NCBI GenBank assembly: GCA_026874595.1
Contig: CM049312.1
Coordinates: 25,289,956 to 25,353,955 of the forward strand
Reading direction: 5' to 3'
Length of the DNA: 64,000 nt
DNA from: Sipunculus nudus
Taxonomy: Eukaryota > Annelida > Sipuncula > Golfingiida > Sipunculidae
The notes under the pieces are model-generated. The model made no database searches. It saw only the letters and a program-made list of their open reading frames with translations, and was not told where the DNA came from. Position 1 is the stretch's first letter, and every line of letters begins with the position of its first letter. Position numbers and translations under genes: made by a program. Of the stretch, positions 1-14,200 are shown one piece after another.

Positions 1-606
1 ATGTTACTCGTGGAACGTTGGAGGCATATTTTTCCTAAAATTGTAGCAGGTATTTCGTAAATGTCATGTAGACCGTTGTCCGGCAAAGGGCTATTTTGTT
101 GTGTTGACCAGTGCTGTATGAGGCAGCGCCCCCTATCGTATATTACCAACACTAATATAACAGTCACTACACATGACGTATTTAATGAACCAGTTTACCT
201 GATAATTGATCGTATGAAGCATAATTGTTTGCGTTGTGTAGATTGTGGTAAGGTTTTACCCCCTTTATGTGACACAATAGTACGTTTATGTCGTTTCTTT
301 TTGGTCTGTTTGTGATAGATATTAAATTTAACCTGCAATGTGCGGGGTTTATATGACACATAACCTGAATGCGCGCACACACACACACCATGTACACAAA
401 ATAATAAATGGGGGCATTTGGACGTTGGTGAGAGATGGTAGTGAAATAAATTGTATTTAAAAACATACAGCGTACAACAACACATATAACAGATATATGA
501 AGAAAAACATAGATGATTCATTTGTCAAAGCACAATATGTGGTTTTTATTGGGAACAACAATTTCCTATACAATGCCTTGTTGTTTATCACACACGTTCC
601 ATATCA
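1..606. other. AT-rich low-coding stretch at window start
   Basis: A short plus-strand frame runs from the first base to a TAA at 58-60 and could be the tail of a gene lying upstream; nothing in its 19 residues is recognisable. The rest is AT-rich with a short CA run near 371-388 and only small overlapping frames. An 84-residue plus frame at 61-315 has several Cys pairs but no other support. I see no convincing gene here. Confidence 0.5.
545..550 (-). terminator. poly(A) signal for the 607-2148 gene
   Basis: AATAAA on the minus strand (TTTATT as written) lies about 57 bases beyond the stop of the minus-strand gene ending at 607, a normal spacing for a viral mRNA 3' end. Confidence 0.6.
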
Positions 607-2148
607 TCAAAAAGCATACGTGTATTTTGTATCAAGATCAAGCAAGAAATAGGGAAAATACACGCGGCCGTCTCTCACTTCTACACACGGTACATTAGAA
701 GCAAACTGTCGCACGCGCCCCAAACGGAAAGACGCTGCCCACGCCGCTGTTCTTGTTAGAACAGAAAACAGGTTTTTCTTCGCGTCCTGTACTGAAACCG
801 ATCGACACTTGGCCATTTCCAAAGTGGCACAGAATGTGCGCCTCACACGACCCACACCTGTCCCGACGTAGCGGTGGACGTGCCGTGACACGTGTCTGGC
901 TGTTTTGGTTGACTTAACGACATACAGCCCAATCTTATCTTGTTCCAACATGGCCACGACAAAAAACAGTTGGAAATCATTTATCCGCGTTGGCGTTCCA
1001 TCGAATGCACCAGAGCGGTCGTACATTACTTTATATTCGTCGTAATATTCGTCGTCCTCAGTGTGGTAACATAGGTCCATATCGATGTAATTTTCGACGG
1101 GACACCACAACTGTAGCTTTTCATCGGAAGGAGGGATGAACGTGTTACAATGCGCATGCACCTTATCGGCGGCGTCCCGAGGCCGCCCTGACACGCACAG
1201 ACGGACAGCGTGTGGCAAATTGCACTGGTTGACAGGTGCGTCCAGCAGTGAACCACCGCTCGTGTTGTGACAGCCTATGTACACTCCTGACGGAATGAAG
1301 TTTTCTGTGAAGAGTCCCACTGGGTCCCACTGCTTGCCGAGTTTTTTGGCGTCCTGCATAGCGTCCACGGTGACATCAGCCATGCAATCAGTGATGGTGT
1401 TGACAAAGACAGATGTTTCGTCTTTGAGTCTCCGACTGTGAAGTGCTGCCAGCAGAGACTTCATTGGAACCTGTCGGCCGTAGGACGATTTCCCCTGCAC
1501 CTGATGTAAATAGCCGTCCGTGTCCGGTCCTTCCACGCGTGAAATGAGGGCGTCGCTAGCATCCTGTATCACTTCGCATAATCTCTCGGCGTACGTGAGA
1601 CCCGATTGCTGCACACGAAGTCTGTCCTTCATCTTTGCGTCCGCGTCCAGGAGGTGCAGACGCCGCCGTGTGAACATTAACAGCCCAGGGACGAAATGTT
1701 TCGGGTGGGCCACAGTCGGTGCTGAAGAATCGGAAACGTCGACGGGGCCAGGCCCTGTGGTCGCCAGGTGGCTGAGGTCGACATTTATGGGCAATTCTGC
1801 CCCCGCCCTGCCCAAACTTTCCCGGACGGGTTGCGTCTTTAACCTCACTATGTCCGTGTACTCCCCTTTGTACTTTCTGACGTCATGGTCGCCTACGAAC
1901 ACCCCATGGAGGTAAGTCTCTGGAACCCTCGGCAACACGGCTATGGCTTTGCGGCGGATGTGTTCCGGCAGGCTTGTCTCCAGCCGGCGATTCTGTGTCC
2001 GCATGAAGCGGTCCCTGCTCATTTGATCGAACTTGAAAGCCTGTTCCATCACGTGTTGATGGGTCACGGAGGGCAACTTATTTGGGATCCGCAATGGTGA
2101 ACTTTGTCCCTCACGTCGTCCCTTGCTGTGACGGGAAAAGGGCGTCAT
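607..2148 (-). CDS. Unrecognised protein, 513 aa
   Basis: An intact minus-strand frame of 513 codons. The frame opens one codon earlier at TTG; the next codon is ATG at 2148, which I use. A later ATG at 2049 is also possible. The N-terminal ~60 residues are basic (RHSKGRR, RTQNRR) and could hold a nuclear signal. The rest looks globular, with no membrane segment or enzyme motif I recognise. An acidic patch (EDDEYYDEY) lies about two thirds of the way along. It is divergent from the giant tegument gene, with about 54 bases between the two ATGs, so the promoters must overlap coding sequence or each other. I cannot assign a family; a capsid or tegument role is only a guess from the neighbourhood. 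Confidence 0.8.
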   Translation of the reverse strand: MTPFSRHSKGRREGQSSPLRIPNKLPSVTHQHVMEQAFKFDQMSRDRFMRTQNRRLETSLPEHIRRKAIAVLPRVPETYLHGVFVGDHDVRKYKGEYTDIVRLKTQPVRESLGRAGAELPINVDLSHLATTGPGPVDVSDSSAPTVAHPKHFVPGLLMFTRRRLHLLDADAKMKDRLRVQQSGLTYAERLCEVIQDASDALISRVEGPDTDGYLHQVQGKSSYGRQVPMKSLLAALHSRRLKDETSVFVNTITDCMADVTVDAMQDAKKLGKQWDPVGLFTENFIPSGVYIGCHNTSGGSLLDAPVNQCNLPHAVRLCVSGRPRDAADKVHAHCNTFIPPSDEKLQLWCPVENYIDMDLCYHTEDDEYYDEYKVMYDRSGAFDGTPTRINDFQLFFVVAMLEQDKIGLYVVKSTKTARHVSRHVHRYVGTGVGRVRRTFCATLEMAKCRSVSVQDAKKNLFSVLTRTAAWAASFRLGRVRQFASNVPCVEVRDGRVYFPYFLLDLDTKYTYAF

Positions 2149-2202
2149 CAAACGTCAGTGCAAAACGGACATTGTAGAGGTCAGACAGTTCCAATAATAA
2201 AA

Positions 2203-5200
2203 ATGGCACGGCAAACAGCCGACCCGACACCGATGAGCAGGACGGAATGGGACGAGCAGTTGCAAAAAACGGGATGGACGCGCAAGAACGTCATCAGAGA
2301 CGGAAACAGTTTTTTCCGGGCTGTGGCCATACTAATGAACGGGATGCACGAAGGCCAGCATGGGAGGTTGCGTCAGGTAGTAAGGGATCACACAGGTAAC
2401 AACGAGCTGCAGGAAGGGGTTGAACCCGGAAACGACGCGGTGCGGGCGGTATCACATAAGTACGATTGCCATGTAAATGTCCTGCGGACGACAGGTGACA
2501 TCCGCCTTCTGACATCATTAGCACGTAGCAGGAAACCTTCAATAACTCTCGTACACACCGAAGGAGGGTACGACGTTTTAATACCGACATCTGAACAAGC
2601 AAAAGTACAACCACAGTCCTGTTCTCCTCCTCGTGCCATAGATATGTACGCGGATGAGGCATCCTCTTTACTCGAGGATCTTGACAAAGAATGGGCGAGG
2701 ATCATGCACCGCATGCAGACAAGTGCCAGCACCAGACAAGAGCGTAGCGGCGGATTGGACGAAAGACCGATAACAGGGCCGTTGCGGGAAGAACAGCACC
2801 GGCGGCACCTGCCTTCAATCAGTGCAAATGCCGCTGGTGGGAGCGCAGATCAAATGTGTACGGATGAACATGTGACGGCGGGTGGTGAAAGCGGAGAGGC
2901 GATGAGTACGGAGGAAACAGCGGATAAAACAGAAATACGAAAACGGCGGATGACATCAACAGCAAGTAGAACAAACGCTCCAAGCCGTCCACAGTCGGGC
3001 AGTGTGACAGACGACCAACCGGTCTCAGGCAGTAAATCGAAAAGAAAGAAGTGTACTAAGCCCAAAACACCCGTACAGGCACCCCAAATGGACACCACGA
3101 CTACGTCAGAAACGCAAACCCATAGTGATCCCGCACCTGAGACACGAGACGCAACGACCCAGGAGGCTGTCCAAAAAGGCCCCGAACCCGACCCCCAGGT
3201 ATTATTCAATGAAGTAAAAAATATGCATGCTGAACTACAACCAGCCTGGTCACCGATTAAAAGTATCCGTGCTGTATCGCCACCAGCCATGTCACAGATT
3301 AATGACGAAACCGATAGGAACGTAGACGACGATAATGCCGCCCAACAATTGCTGGGTCAGCTTACAATGCTGGGTGCTCAGATTCCAGCCTCGTCATCAA
3401 ACCAAGACGAAACCGATTTCGATATGATGACAGGTGAAATGTCACTGGCCGCAACAGAACTCGCCAGACTACAAGCCGCAGAAGCTGAAACAGAACGCGC
3501 CATTCGAGAAGCCGCACAAGCTACAGCAGAACGGGCCAAACTAGAAGCCGCAATTGCTGCTGCAGAAATCGAACTGCGGCAGTCGGAAGCGGGGGCACAA
3601 CAGGTAGCGGATGGTGTCTACCAACAGGGCGGAACGGGGCAGCCCAATCGTGTGCCAGGTGACACAGCCGACGACACACGGGAATTGACACTGCCCACAG
3701 AAACGGCTGATCACATAGGACATCAAAACGTGTACTGTGCGGAACAGTGCGAAGGTGGCATAGATCTGAACGATATTTTATCTGAACTGTTTGGCGATGG
3801 ACAATCAAATGACCAAGGCGTTCAGACACAACCTGCTGACCAGGGCGCGTCCGGGTCTGTACACTATCAACATCCTTTCACAGAGGATACCACGTTCAGT
3901 CTTCCTTCATTTGACGGGGAGGACGACCGCAAACAGCAGGATGACCCTGTGAGAAAGACCCCCTCAGACACGTCCAACGTGTCTTCATCAACCGGGGTCA
4001 ACACACAGCAACGGCCTGTAACAGGTTCGAGCATCGGCCAAGAAGCCAGAGGTGAAGAGGGACAACTGAGTAAATCTGATACGGACGAAACCGAAAGTGC
4101 CGTCGCCACCATCATCGCCGCCCTAGAGCATGACGAGCGGCATGAAGAGAAAAAGGTTACAGGTGACACAGTAAATGGGTTTGTTCCCTGCCCCGCAACT
4201 GCCGATGGCGGGGGCACATCACATCACATTGAACAACATGAAACCGACGAACAAGAAAGTATACAAGAAGGGAAGGCACACAGCACGGATACAACTGGTA
4301 CCCAAGACCCTCCATTTCACAGCGATACAGCACAGGGAACGCCCATGCGGCAGGGCCAAGAGGACATCCTGCAGATGGCAATGAACCAATGTGACATATT
4401 TAGCGCTTCAGACATCTGTCCCGATAAGGTACCCACTGCGCCCTCTGTCACTGATCTGGGGGAAAACGCAGGGGCTGAACACGTCGCGCCTTCTGTCTCT
4501 GCCGTCCCAGGGGATACTGCTGACAAAGATATTCCTTCTGAACATCCGCAACATGTGGGGGAGAATGAGGCACCGGAACAAGATGCAAATCAACATTTAA
4601 GGACGGTAGGAGAAACAGCCACGCCTGTTGCCCATACAGGTGGTGCGGAGGCGGCTCGCCGTATCGCAGACGGCTCTCCAGACACGGGTGCGTGCAAAAA
4701 AGAAACGCGTGGGCGAAAGGGCCACAAGAGTGTTTTGAAACCATCAAACCAGCATTCTACCGCCGACAAGCAAAAGGAAGCTCTGAGGAAGACAGCGCGA
4801 CGTCTTAAACGCAACTCGGTACGGCTCAGTACCAAAATACTACAACCTCGTGTCATACACCCCACACCAGTTCCTGACTTTCCCAAGCGGAGACCAAGGC
4901 GCCAGCTACGCGTTGCGCACGTTGACCACCCGTACTCGAAACCTCCTGGGTCGGAAGACGAGCCAAAGTGCATACGCAAAAAGCGGCTAGGACAACGGCG
5001 CAGAGCATCTAGTGCGCAGAACGATCGGCCATGTCAGTTATCATCCCGGCCCGCTGATGACACAGTTACGACGCCCTCGGGCTCGGAAAAGGCAGGCGAA
5101 CGACCGACCGCGGAAGACACCGCCGGACATGCAAAAAACGCAGAACAAACAACACATGAAGAAAATACGAGCGGCGCGAGGGGCGAGTCGGACCAGATGG

Positions 5201-8200
5201 ACACAACAGCCTGTGAGCAGAGGGAAACCAGCGCGGAAGAGTGTGGAGAAATGGAAGGTGACGATAGCGCCCCTTCCACGTCTGGAGACTATCCGACACG
5301 TGTTATGTTGTGTGATACGTTCGAAGACATAAAAACTCGGGAGTACTTCCAACTGGACAAAGGCGGTATGTATAGTGTAGATATGACTCTTTGTCGTCCG
5401 CAGACCCCAAACCCCAGCGCGGACCACGTTTCCCTCCTAGCACCGCGGGTGAGAGATTCACACACGGTCACAGGTGCGCCGTTTATGCAAACAGAAGAAA
5501 CACAGGACGGACAGGAACAAGATGACGCGAGTTCTGTTTCACTTACAGAAAGAATACAGAATATGCCTGCCACGTTCGAGCAGAGCATGGACGACAGCGA
5601 TGCGTCTGATGACACGTTGGAACAGCATATGGACGAGAGTAGCGAATGTGAGGGAAACGTGCCTATTAGTGTAACTACCATGGATGAGTCGGACGGCACG
5701 GTGGAAGACGAGGGAGGCGTGAACGACGCACGGCGTGTCCCTGTCAATACACAAGGAAAGACTGTCGCGTCACGCGGTGACCGCCCATGTGATACGGAGA
5801 CCGCCAACGAAGGCAGAGGATCTGACAAACAGAGAGATATGCCTCGCAGCGACCGCCCGGACGAAACACGATCGAGTTCAGGCGGACCTCCCCGGCACGC
5901 GTCACAGAAAGATACAACGGGAAAAGATGCATCAAACACAGACGCGTGTTATATACCACCTGGACACCCGGTGATCACGAAGTGCGTGACGGGGTCATTT
6001 CACCAGGGGGACCACCAACATTTTCTTTCGTTCTCAGTCGGAAAACAGTGTGTTCCCAACTGCGCAGTGGCTTTGATCCGGTGCAGCATTGAGGACCCGG
6101 AGACTTGGACAACCTCCACATTAGACGACATTTTAGACGCCGGCGACCAGCTTTACTACAGCATTAAAGGGTACCCTGTGGAAGACGCGGGATACGTTTG
6201 TTTGGACGAGTTGCCGGAAACGATTGACTGCTTCTCGCGTTCTTTCTCTGTGGTATCGTACATGTACCGGAGCGACCTAATTAACAGAAATGATTTCCGT
6301 AACACTTACAGAACGTTACGGATGGCTCTGTGTGACGACAAGGGGTACTTATCATCGATCCTGATACTCCAAGACTGCGCAATCGCTGTCATGCAAAAAG
6401 GTAGCAAATATTACGTCTTCGATTCGCACAGTCGGGACATGCGCGGGAAGGTCACACCAACGGGCACATCTGTGCTTTTGGGATTTGACATTCTTGCAGA
6501 GGCTATTAAGCATATAACAAATCTCGCGTACACGCTGAAAGTAAACGGATACGAAAGCAGATTGTACAGTATAACTGAGAACCGAGTGGACGCACCTGTC
6601 CGAGAGCAAACGGACCCTGTTGCCCCCGTCCACAGCACGCCGCGGGCGGACACGCCAGTTGATACGCAGCAGTCGGACCGGGTGGACGAAACGAGAGAAG
6701 AGGACGTCGCCTCAGCCTGTAACACAGGAGCTGACGAGAAAATGGAAGAGCAGGATGTGGCGGCATCCGAGCAACATTCGGGTCAGTCCGGTGCGGAAGA
6801 AATGGAAGATGTGCAAGGTGACATCACCCGTGAGGAAACGACAGAAGAGGACGTCGCCACAAGACCTGCTCAGGAGCAGCCCGATGACGGGGCAGGCCAA
6901 CCAAACCCCGCCTCCGCCTGTAACACAGGGGCTGAAGCGGATATGGAAGAGCAGGATGTGGCGGCATACGAGCAACATTCGGGTCCATCCGAGACGGAAG
7001 AAATGGAAGATGTGCAGGGTGACATCACCCGTGATGAACAGACCCCTCCGCGATCAGGCGAAGGCGACCCAGGAGTCGACGATCTGAACACATCGACCCG
7101 CAAGAAGCTCCATATCAAAAGTCAACCCGGAAAAGCTTCAAACAACAGAGGTCGCCCCTCAAAAGGCGTGACGCACGGAAAGATGGACGAACATGCTGCG
7201 TCGTTGGTCAAACGGTATGAAGAGGCAGTCAAAGTATACAACGAACGTAGAGACACACTTGCACATTTCTGTGCAATTTGCACGTCCAAAGTGGTTGGAA
7301 ATATCGAGGAGGTAGAGGAAATGAAGCAGAAACTGACAATGTTGAAGACGAAAGCACTGCGAGCGCGTACGAATATCCCATCATTACAGGGCGTCGATAT
7401 ACCCCTGATTGTGAAAAAGAAAGTAGAGCGTAAGCACAAGATAAACATAATGCCTAACACAGCGAAGGCTACAAAGGCTTTAGACAAGGCAGAAACAGAA
7501 GCAGCCAAAAGGGAAAAGAAAGAAAATGATCAAACAATCGCAGACATGCGGGCAGGCCTTTTGAACGAATTGCGAGACCCCAGTGTCACGTACGATGACG
7601 TGAAACGAAACGAGTCGAAATACCAGCACGTCCTGCCAATAACGCCCGCAGAAGAAAAAGACGCTAAGAGTACCGTCGAAGCATGGATGACGAACATGGC
7701 CGATTACATCGAATATGCCCTGATCCACATCGAAAAAAAAGCAGAAGAGTCACCGTCCATGTTGGCCGAGCCACCCCGTGGAGTGCCCGGGATTTTCTGG
7801 TTACACAAAGAAACGGATACACAAGTTGCGACGGGCAGAGCGCTGTTGGAAATGTACAGGGTGCTGCGCGCCAGCGCCGTCGACCATAACAAAACGCTGA
7901 TAGACATGGTGGATCAACTGAAAGCATGGCTCGAGAATGCTTCTTTGCAATGTGTACATGATAAGATCCGCGCGTGCCTCGAGACATGGTACGAACTGGA
8001 CGCTTCTGTTCTCGACGAACGAGTCGATGCAATGCTCGGTCAGATTATGCCCCAATTACGTCTGATGAGGCTCCGTATCAGAAGCGGGACCAGTGGTGAC
8101 GATGAAAAAAGTTTAAGACGCATGAAGATAAAGATCACATGTATGCAGGAAGACTTGCGGGAACTGCTCAGAAGCGTGTATGAATCTGCAGCACAGTACA

Positions 8201-11200
8201 GGGTGACCTCTAAAAAAAATGGACAATGGCATAACACGTTGACAGAAACGGAGAAAAAGCTGCAGAGAGAGTTGAAACAAATTGAGCAGGACATAGCTGC
8301 TGTGAGCGCACGGGTAGTGTCACTACCACAGCTCCGCAAGTCGCACCGGAGGAGAATGAATGTCCCTTCAACGCCGCTGACCGAAACTGAACCAACAGAG
8401 GGCTCTCCTTCAGCGCCCGAAACGGCATCAGTGAGAGAAAACCCGTCCGACGAAGTGAATAACGACCGTCACGAGAACGATCCTTTGACGCGGGACGAAG
8501 CCCGTCGCATATTGACGGAAAAGAATACACCAATGCAGGTGCGCATCGCTACCATTGCTCAGAGGTGCCCGGAGGTGAAAAAATGGAACACGCGGGTAAG
8601 CAAAGCCAAGGACGATTACGCCTCTCATAAGCGCCACCTCGACGAAATTATTAAACGTTGCATGGGTACTGAGTGCTCTTCGTGCACAGAAGCAGCATCG
8701 TTTATACAAACGATCGACGAGCTGGAGGGTGATGGGCAATCCCTGCGACGCACAACCAAAAATGTTCTTATGAAAGACCATGGCATCCCCGCAGGGATAT
8801 GGGATGAATTGCGGGTCATCGCAGAGGTGTATGCGATCCCCGACCTGCCGGACACAGAGAAAGTGAGAACGAAACTGCGGGCACAGTTGGAGAAACTGAG
8901 TAAACAGGAAAAGGACGCAGAGAGAAAACAACTGCTGCAGCTCGTGAAAAGCGGTCAACTGGAATACGCGAGAGCCAGAAACGTCGTACAATCTCTTCTG
9001 CCTCTGCAAAAGGACGACGTATCGTTTGGGAAACAGGCGGTGGAAGTGTGGGTCAATAACGTGGTCAAAGACGTCGAAATTGCATTGTCTGACTATGAGC
9101 AATCGTGTCCACCTGGATGCGATGCTCCGCCTGAAAAACTACCGTGTTACATCTGTCTACTTGAGAAACCTGACAGTACCGGCGCTGAGCTGCAGGAGTT
9201 GCTCGGAGTTTGCAAGGACGTTTATAATGCCTCTCACAACGATTCCCGCGAGGACAAGCTGAACAGGTTGATCGCCTGGGCTCGTCAGCCCGGCACCAAA
9301 CCTATTCTGAAAGGGTTGCGCTGCTGTTTCAAAAACGTGTGGAACGCCGAAAGCGAGGAATTGGAAAAGCAGATAAATGAACACGTAAGTCGAGTAGATG
9401 AGATGTTCAGAAACGTAGACGCGTCGTACACGTCGGACGAAAGCAACCGTAAGAATGTCACTCTCCTGGAAGAACACATTGAAAAGGTGAGCCAGGTGAA
9501 GAAATCACTTTCGTGGTGTGAGGATAAAGCCGCAGCATGGCTTCAAAAGTTAGGTGGGAATCAGGACCAGCCGTTCGACGTAAAAGGATGTCGTTCGGAC
9601 GGCTTGAAGAAGATACTACAGTTACTGAATGCAAAGAACGATAAGGCAAACGCGCTCATAGGAAAGTTGCAAGGCTGGAAAACAGCCGAGCATGTACAGG
9701 CACAAACCGCAAGCAGTCCTGGGCAGTCCTCTACCGTTCGGGGCACAGGTGATGACGAATTGATAGCCAGAACACACGCGGCGCAAACTGCTGCGGCAGA
9801 AACGGCTGCAGCAGAAACGGCATGGTTGAAAGAAGTGCTGGTCGCCACTGAACAATACAACACCTCAACGGAAAAGACACGTGCATGGATCCAGGCATGC
9901 AAGACGTTTCAATTTGAAAATACACGTGATATCGATATGTACAAGAAGGAACTCGATCAGCAGGTGGGAGTACTCGATATACACAACAGCACCTTGGACA
10001 AACTCAGACGCGGTAACTGCGTGGTAGACGGAACGCTGGTCGCCAGCAAGGACACTACTTTTTGGGGAAATAAGGAGAAGGAGCAGATCCGTTTTAAAAA
10101 AACCGAACCAATCACACGCACACAGATAGAGGAGGCCAAGAGGGTCATGCAGACTAAAAGAAAAGAACTGGAAGCTAAAGAAAAACGCCAGAGGCGCGAG
10201 GAAATCGTCAGAGATCTCACTGCAAGTGGCACTCTCACAGACGTGACAAGCAACCTGGCACAATACATGGACACGATCTATCCGCTCACTAAAGAAGAGG
10301 TTACGGATCTCTGCTTGCACTGTTCACATTGGACAGACCGTTTGACAGAAGACGTAGAGCGGTTGGCACACGCGTACACAAGCGGACTAGACGACGGTGC
10401 CTCACAGGATGCTCCACGTTGTATCGCGGATGAAGTCCCGGCCGTTTTCGGATTGCTTGAACACATGTGCTCGGACAACTCAGACAAGAAACAGCAATAT
10501 CAACGGAAACGTAAAGAAGCCGAAACTTTGCTTGAAATCTATCAAAACCTTCGGGCAGAGCAGTGCGCGCGTGACACAGACAACGCCAGCCGCATTCAAT
10601 TTCTCACAGAACAGGCTTGGAGAGAAACCACCCCGAAGAGGACCAGCAACGTATTGCTCCATTGCATCATTCAGGTTTTCAACGAGTGGACGGATCAGAC
10701 CGTGCGAGATTGCACGGAAACCGTACGAGGTTCGGCGTCTGCCATACAGGCCAGTTCAGAGGATATCGAATGTTTTTCTAAGGACGGCATGCATCATCTC
10801 ATTACCACGTGGGACCAAACCGGACTGGACCAAGCGAACAACCAACTGCGCGACTCACAAAAACGACTGAATGACACGCTAAACGCCCTGACGGCAGCAA
10901 AAGCAGCGGCGGGTACCCATTGGAACAAAGGAGACGGTGGTTTCGCGAAAAAACTGCATACAGCGGACAAAAGCATCAATGCAGCCATACACCAGATTCA
11001 GCTGCTGAATGTGCGTGCGGAACACCTAAGACAAAAAAACGACATGGATAACAAACACACCGGGTCCGAACACGGCGAACCTGCAGACCATGTTACCGAG
11101 GCTTATAATAAATTGCTGACCACCGGTTTATCTGAAAAAGCAAATCTGCCCGACACCATACTACAACACGTGAACAGATGTGGGCCAACAGATGAGGTTA

Positions 11201-14200
11201 CCCGGATGCTGGATTCGCTCTTCCGACACCTGGCGCGTGTCCTGGAATGTCCCACGCGGCTGCAGGATCAGGTCAGGTTTGGCACACAGCTTGGCGTTAA
11301 ACAGCTTGGGACGAGTGACATTCCTTTAGCCAAACGCCTGTACCGTCTTGTCGACATAGTTGCCGCGAGGACGGGAACCCGAACCACGTACAGGCAGGAA
11401 CTGGAAGCCGGCCATGTCGTCATCAGCGGAATAGAAAGTGCCGGGAATGCAATTAGCCACATGATCACAGATCGACTAAAGCAAAGTGTCGAGAACCTGT
11501 ATCCACAAACGCCAGCTTGGACATCTGTGACGGCTAACCTCGACCGCCTTCACAACATGATGGAAACGCACGACATGGAGCACACCAAGCGCAGTTGTAT
11601 GGCAGATATGTTCGAAACGAAACTCAAATATGTGGAAACAGCTGCACAGGAAGCTACCACAAACGTGGACAACAGTTTTCAAAGCGTTAGTTATGCATTG
11701 TACAGTTTACGACATATACAAAATGAACTGAACATGTTGAAACAAGAAATAGCCAAGGAGCCAGATAGCGTAAACAAGCAGGAACGGGTGGGCAAGGCGG
11801 AAAAGATGTTGAAACAACGCTACATTTCACACCTGCGTAAGCAGCTAGAGGGTGTGATAAAGGATATACTGAAAGATGCCATACAGGAAATGCAGGACAT
11901 CCTGGTGAATTACCACTTGACAGACGAGCACGTACACTACCAATGCATAGCGCACCGTACATGTAATGTACGCGAACTACTGAACCGATGCTACCAACTG
12001 CTCCAGGAGAATGCTCACTGGGGCGGCACGGATGGGATGTTTACAACAGGTGGTACAGGTAACAACGTCATGACACTTCTGAAGCAGCTGAAGCCTGACG
12101 ATGTAAAATGGTTCGATGGTCTGGTGGGACTTCTGAACAAATCAGTTGATGCCACATTAGGCGGTACCAAAAACCTCGCGCAGTCCATTCGCAGGTGGGC
12201 GTTCGAACAGGGTGAAAAGATACTACGTTCTGAAATACCAGCTGACAGCAGGTTGGACCCGACTGAAGATGTGCCCGACTTGCGCGAATGGCTAGATAAA
12301 GCTGCTCGCATGGGTGAGCGCGTACAGTCTTCGCTCTCCACCGTTTCCTGGATCCTGCAGTCGCAGGAATACCAGTACGTGTACGATCTTGTGGCAGGAA
12401 CCCTCACAGCATTTCAAACGTTAGCGTTGCAAATCACTGGATCCAGCTATCAAACGGCCCTTAAGTACGCGGATAATTTTAAACAGAGTGTGCATGCTAT
12501 TGTAGACCGAATCCGGAACGACATATCAAGCGGGCACCAGTTGATCGTTGCAGAATCGGCTTTATTCCAAGGGCAGCCCTGTGACGATGTGACAGTGGCG
12601 GGAAAAGGTATTTCCGTTAACCTGCATAACATCATACGACATACAGGTGAACTACAGGACATCTTACAGGACGCTATGACCATAATATACAGTTTCCGAT
12701 ACGCTCATACGTGGCTCATTCAAACTGTGTATCCTTCGTGGAATAGGACACAGTCTGCCATTCAGGATTCCCTGCAACGTCTGCAAAATGAAGTAAGCAC
12801 CTATATACCCCAATATATACTCGACGCATGGATCAAGCAGCTGGACGATAAAAGCAGCCAGTTGTTCTTGGATTGGTTGCAGGCAAAGATACATACAGAA
12901 ACGCAAGTGTCAACTCACCTGCATACCTGTTATGGCACGAGGAATTTCATGCACGAATCAGCAAACACACAACAACAAATTATACAACTGACAAAACGAG
13001 CTGTTGACAAAGAACATGATCGGCGGACCACGCTGATAGAAAACAATGTGTCAGCATGCAAAGAATTTCTGCAACGTAAAGTAAATGAGCAAAACAGGAA
13101 TCCGGATACTGACGGTTTGCGTAATGGCATAAAGACGCTTATCGATAAATGTATCCGAACAGTTGAAAGACACTGTGAACATGGCAAGTTGATCATACAA
13201 TGCATTTTAACATCCTGTAAGTGGTACGAACACATATGCAACAGGTATATGGACGACACTCGTGCGCTAATGGGGAAGAAGTACACAGAGGAAATGTCGC
13301 ATTCTCAAACAGGCAACATGCGCAGCGTACCAGACATCATGTCTTGTGTCGTAGAACAGTTAGTTGCGGATATAGAGGAAGATGTCACGCAGCGAATGTT
13401 GATACTCGCCGACAAACTACATCTCGACCTCATCTCCTTACATACTGAACAGATGACGTATCACGCGAACGCGTTATCGGTGCATCACACTCTCGGATGT
13501 TTAGCAAGCCTTATGGTCTTCAGTCTGTTTGACATGCAGCAGCAACGGCTGCACGACTATACACACGTAGAGGGGCGTCTCACCGAATGTAGACGTTCTG
13601 TTCAACAAGCTGTGCAGATGTCAGTGGCAATTATGGAATATACGGAACAAAACCTGCGCAACCTTTTACAACATGATTCCATCCCCTTCGGAACTGTAGG
13701 TTCGTATAAGGCGGATGTGCTAAACAAAAGGGAAGAACTATCCCGTATGATGATGGAAGCGGAAGATGCTTTCAGCAGGTTGCAACACACATGGCCATCA
13801 ACCACAGAAATTCGTATCAACATAACCGAAAACGTCAGTCTGCAAGTGTTAAACGAGGTATATAACACGTGTAAAACGAGGATCGATGCATACCAAGCGT
13901 TTTTGGAATTGATACAAAGGGCGACGCATCTTGACACACCAGACGAAAGACGAGAGTGTGAAGAATCGTGGTGGTGTGACGGTATGGTCGTCAGAGAACG
14001 TTTGATGACCGCGTTTGTTCGGCACGTGTCACATGACGACACAGACGACAAAGAAAACCTGAAACGCGTGCGCGTCTGGCTGGATAACATCCCTAAGGTG
14101 TACAAATGTACGCTTTCCCAAAAGGATGTCAGGCAGTTGCACCAAGAAAAAACACATAACATTTATAAAAAGAGCCAGAAAGAGAACAATTGGGGCTCTT

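Noticed and set aside
61-315. 84-codon Cys-bearing frame near the window start
   Set aside because: No promoter, poly(A) signal or family pattern; AT-rich surroundings give chance frames.
371-388. CA repeat as a possible regulatory element
   Set aside because: Short microsatellite with no associated gene start.
1875-1882. TGACGTCA (CRE) copies as proof of CREB control
   Set aside because: The same octamer occurs within coding regions (for example near 1876, 16204 and 54000), so its presence in gaps may be chance.
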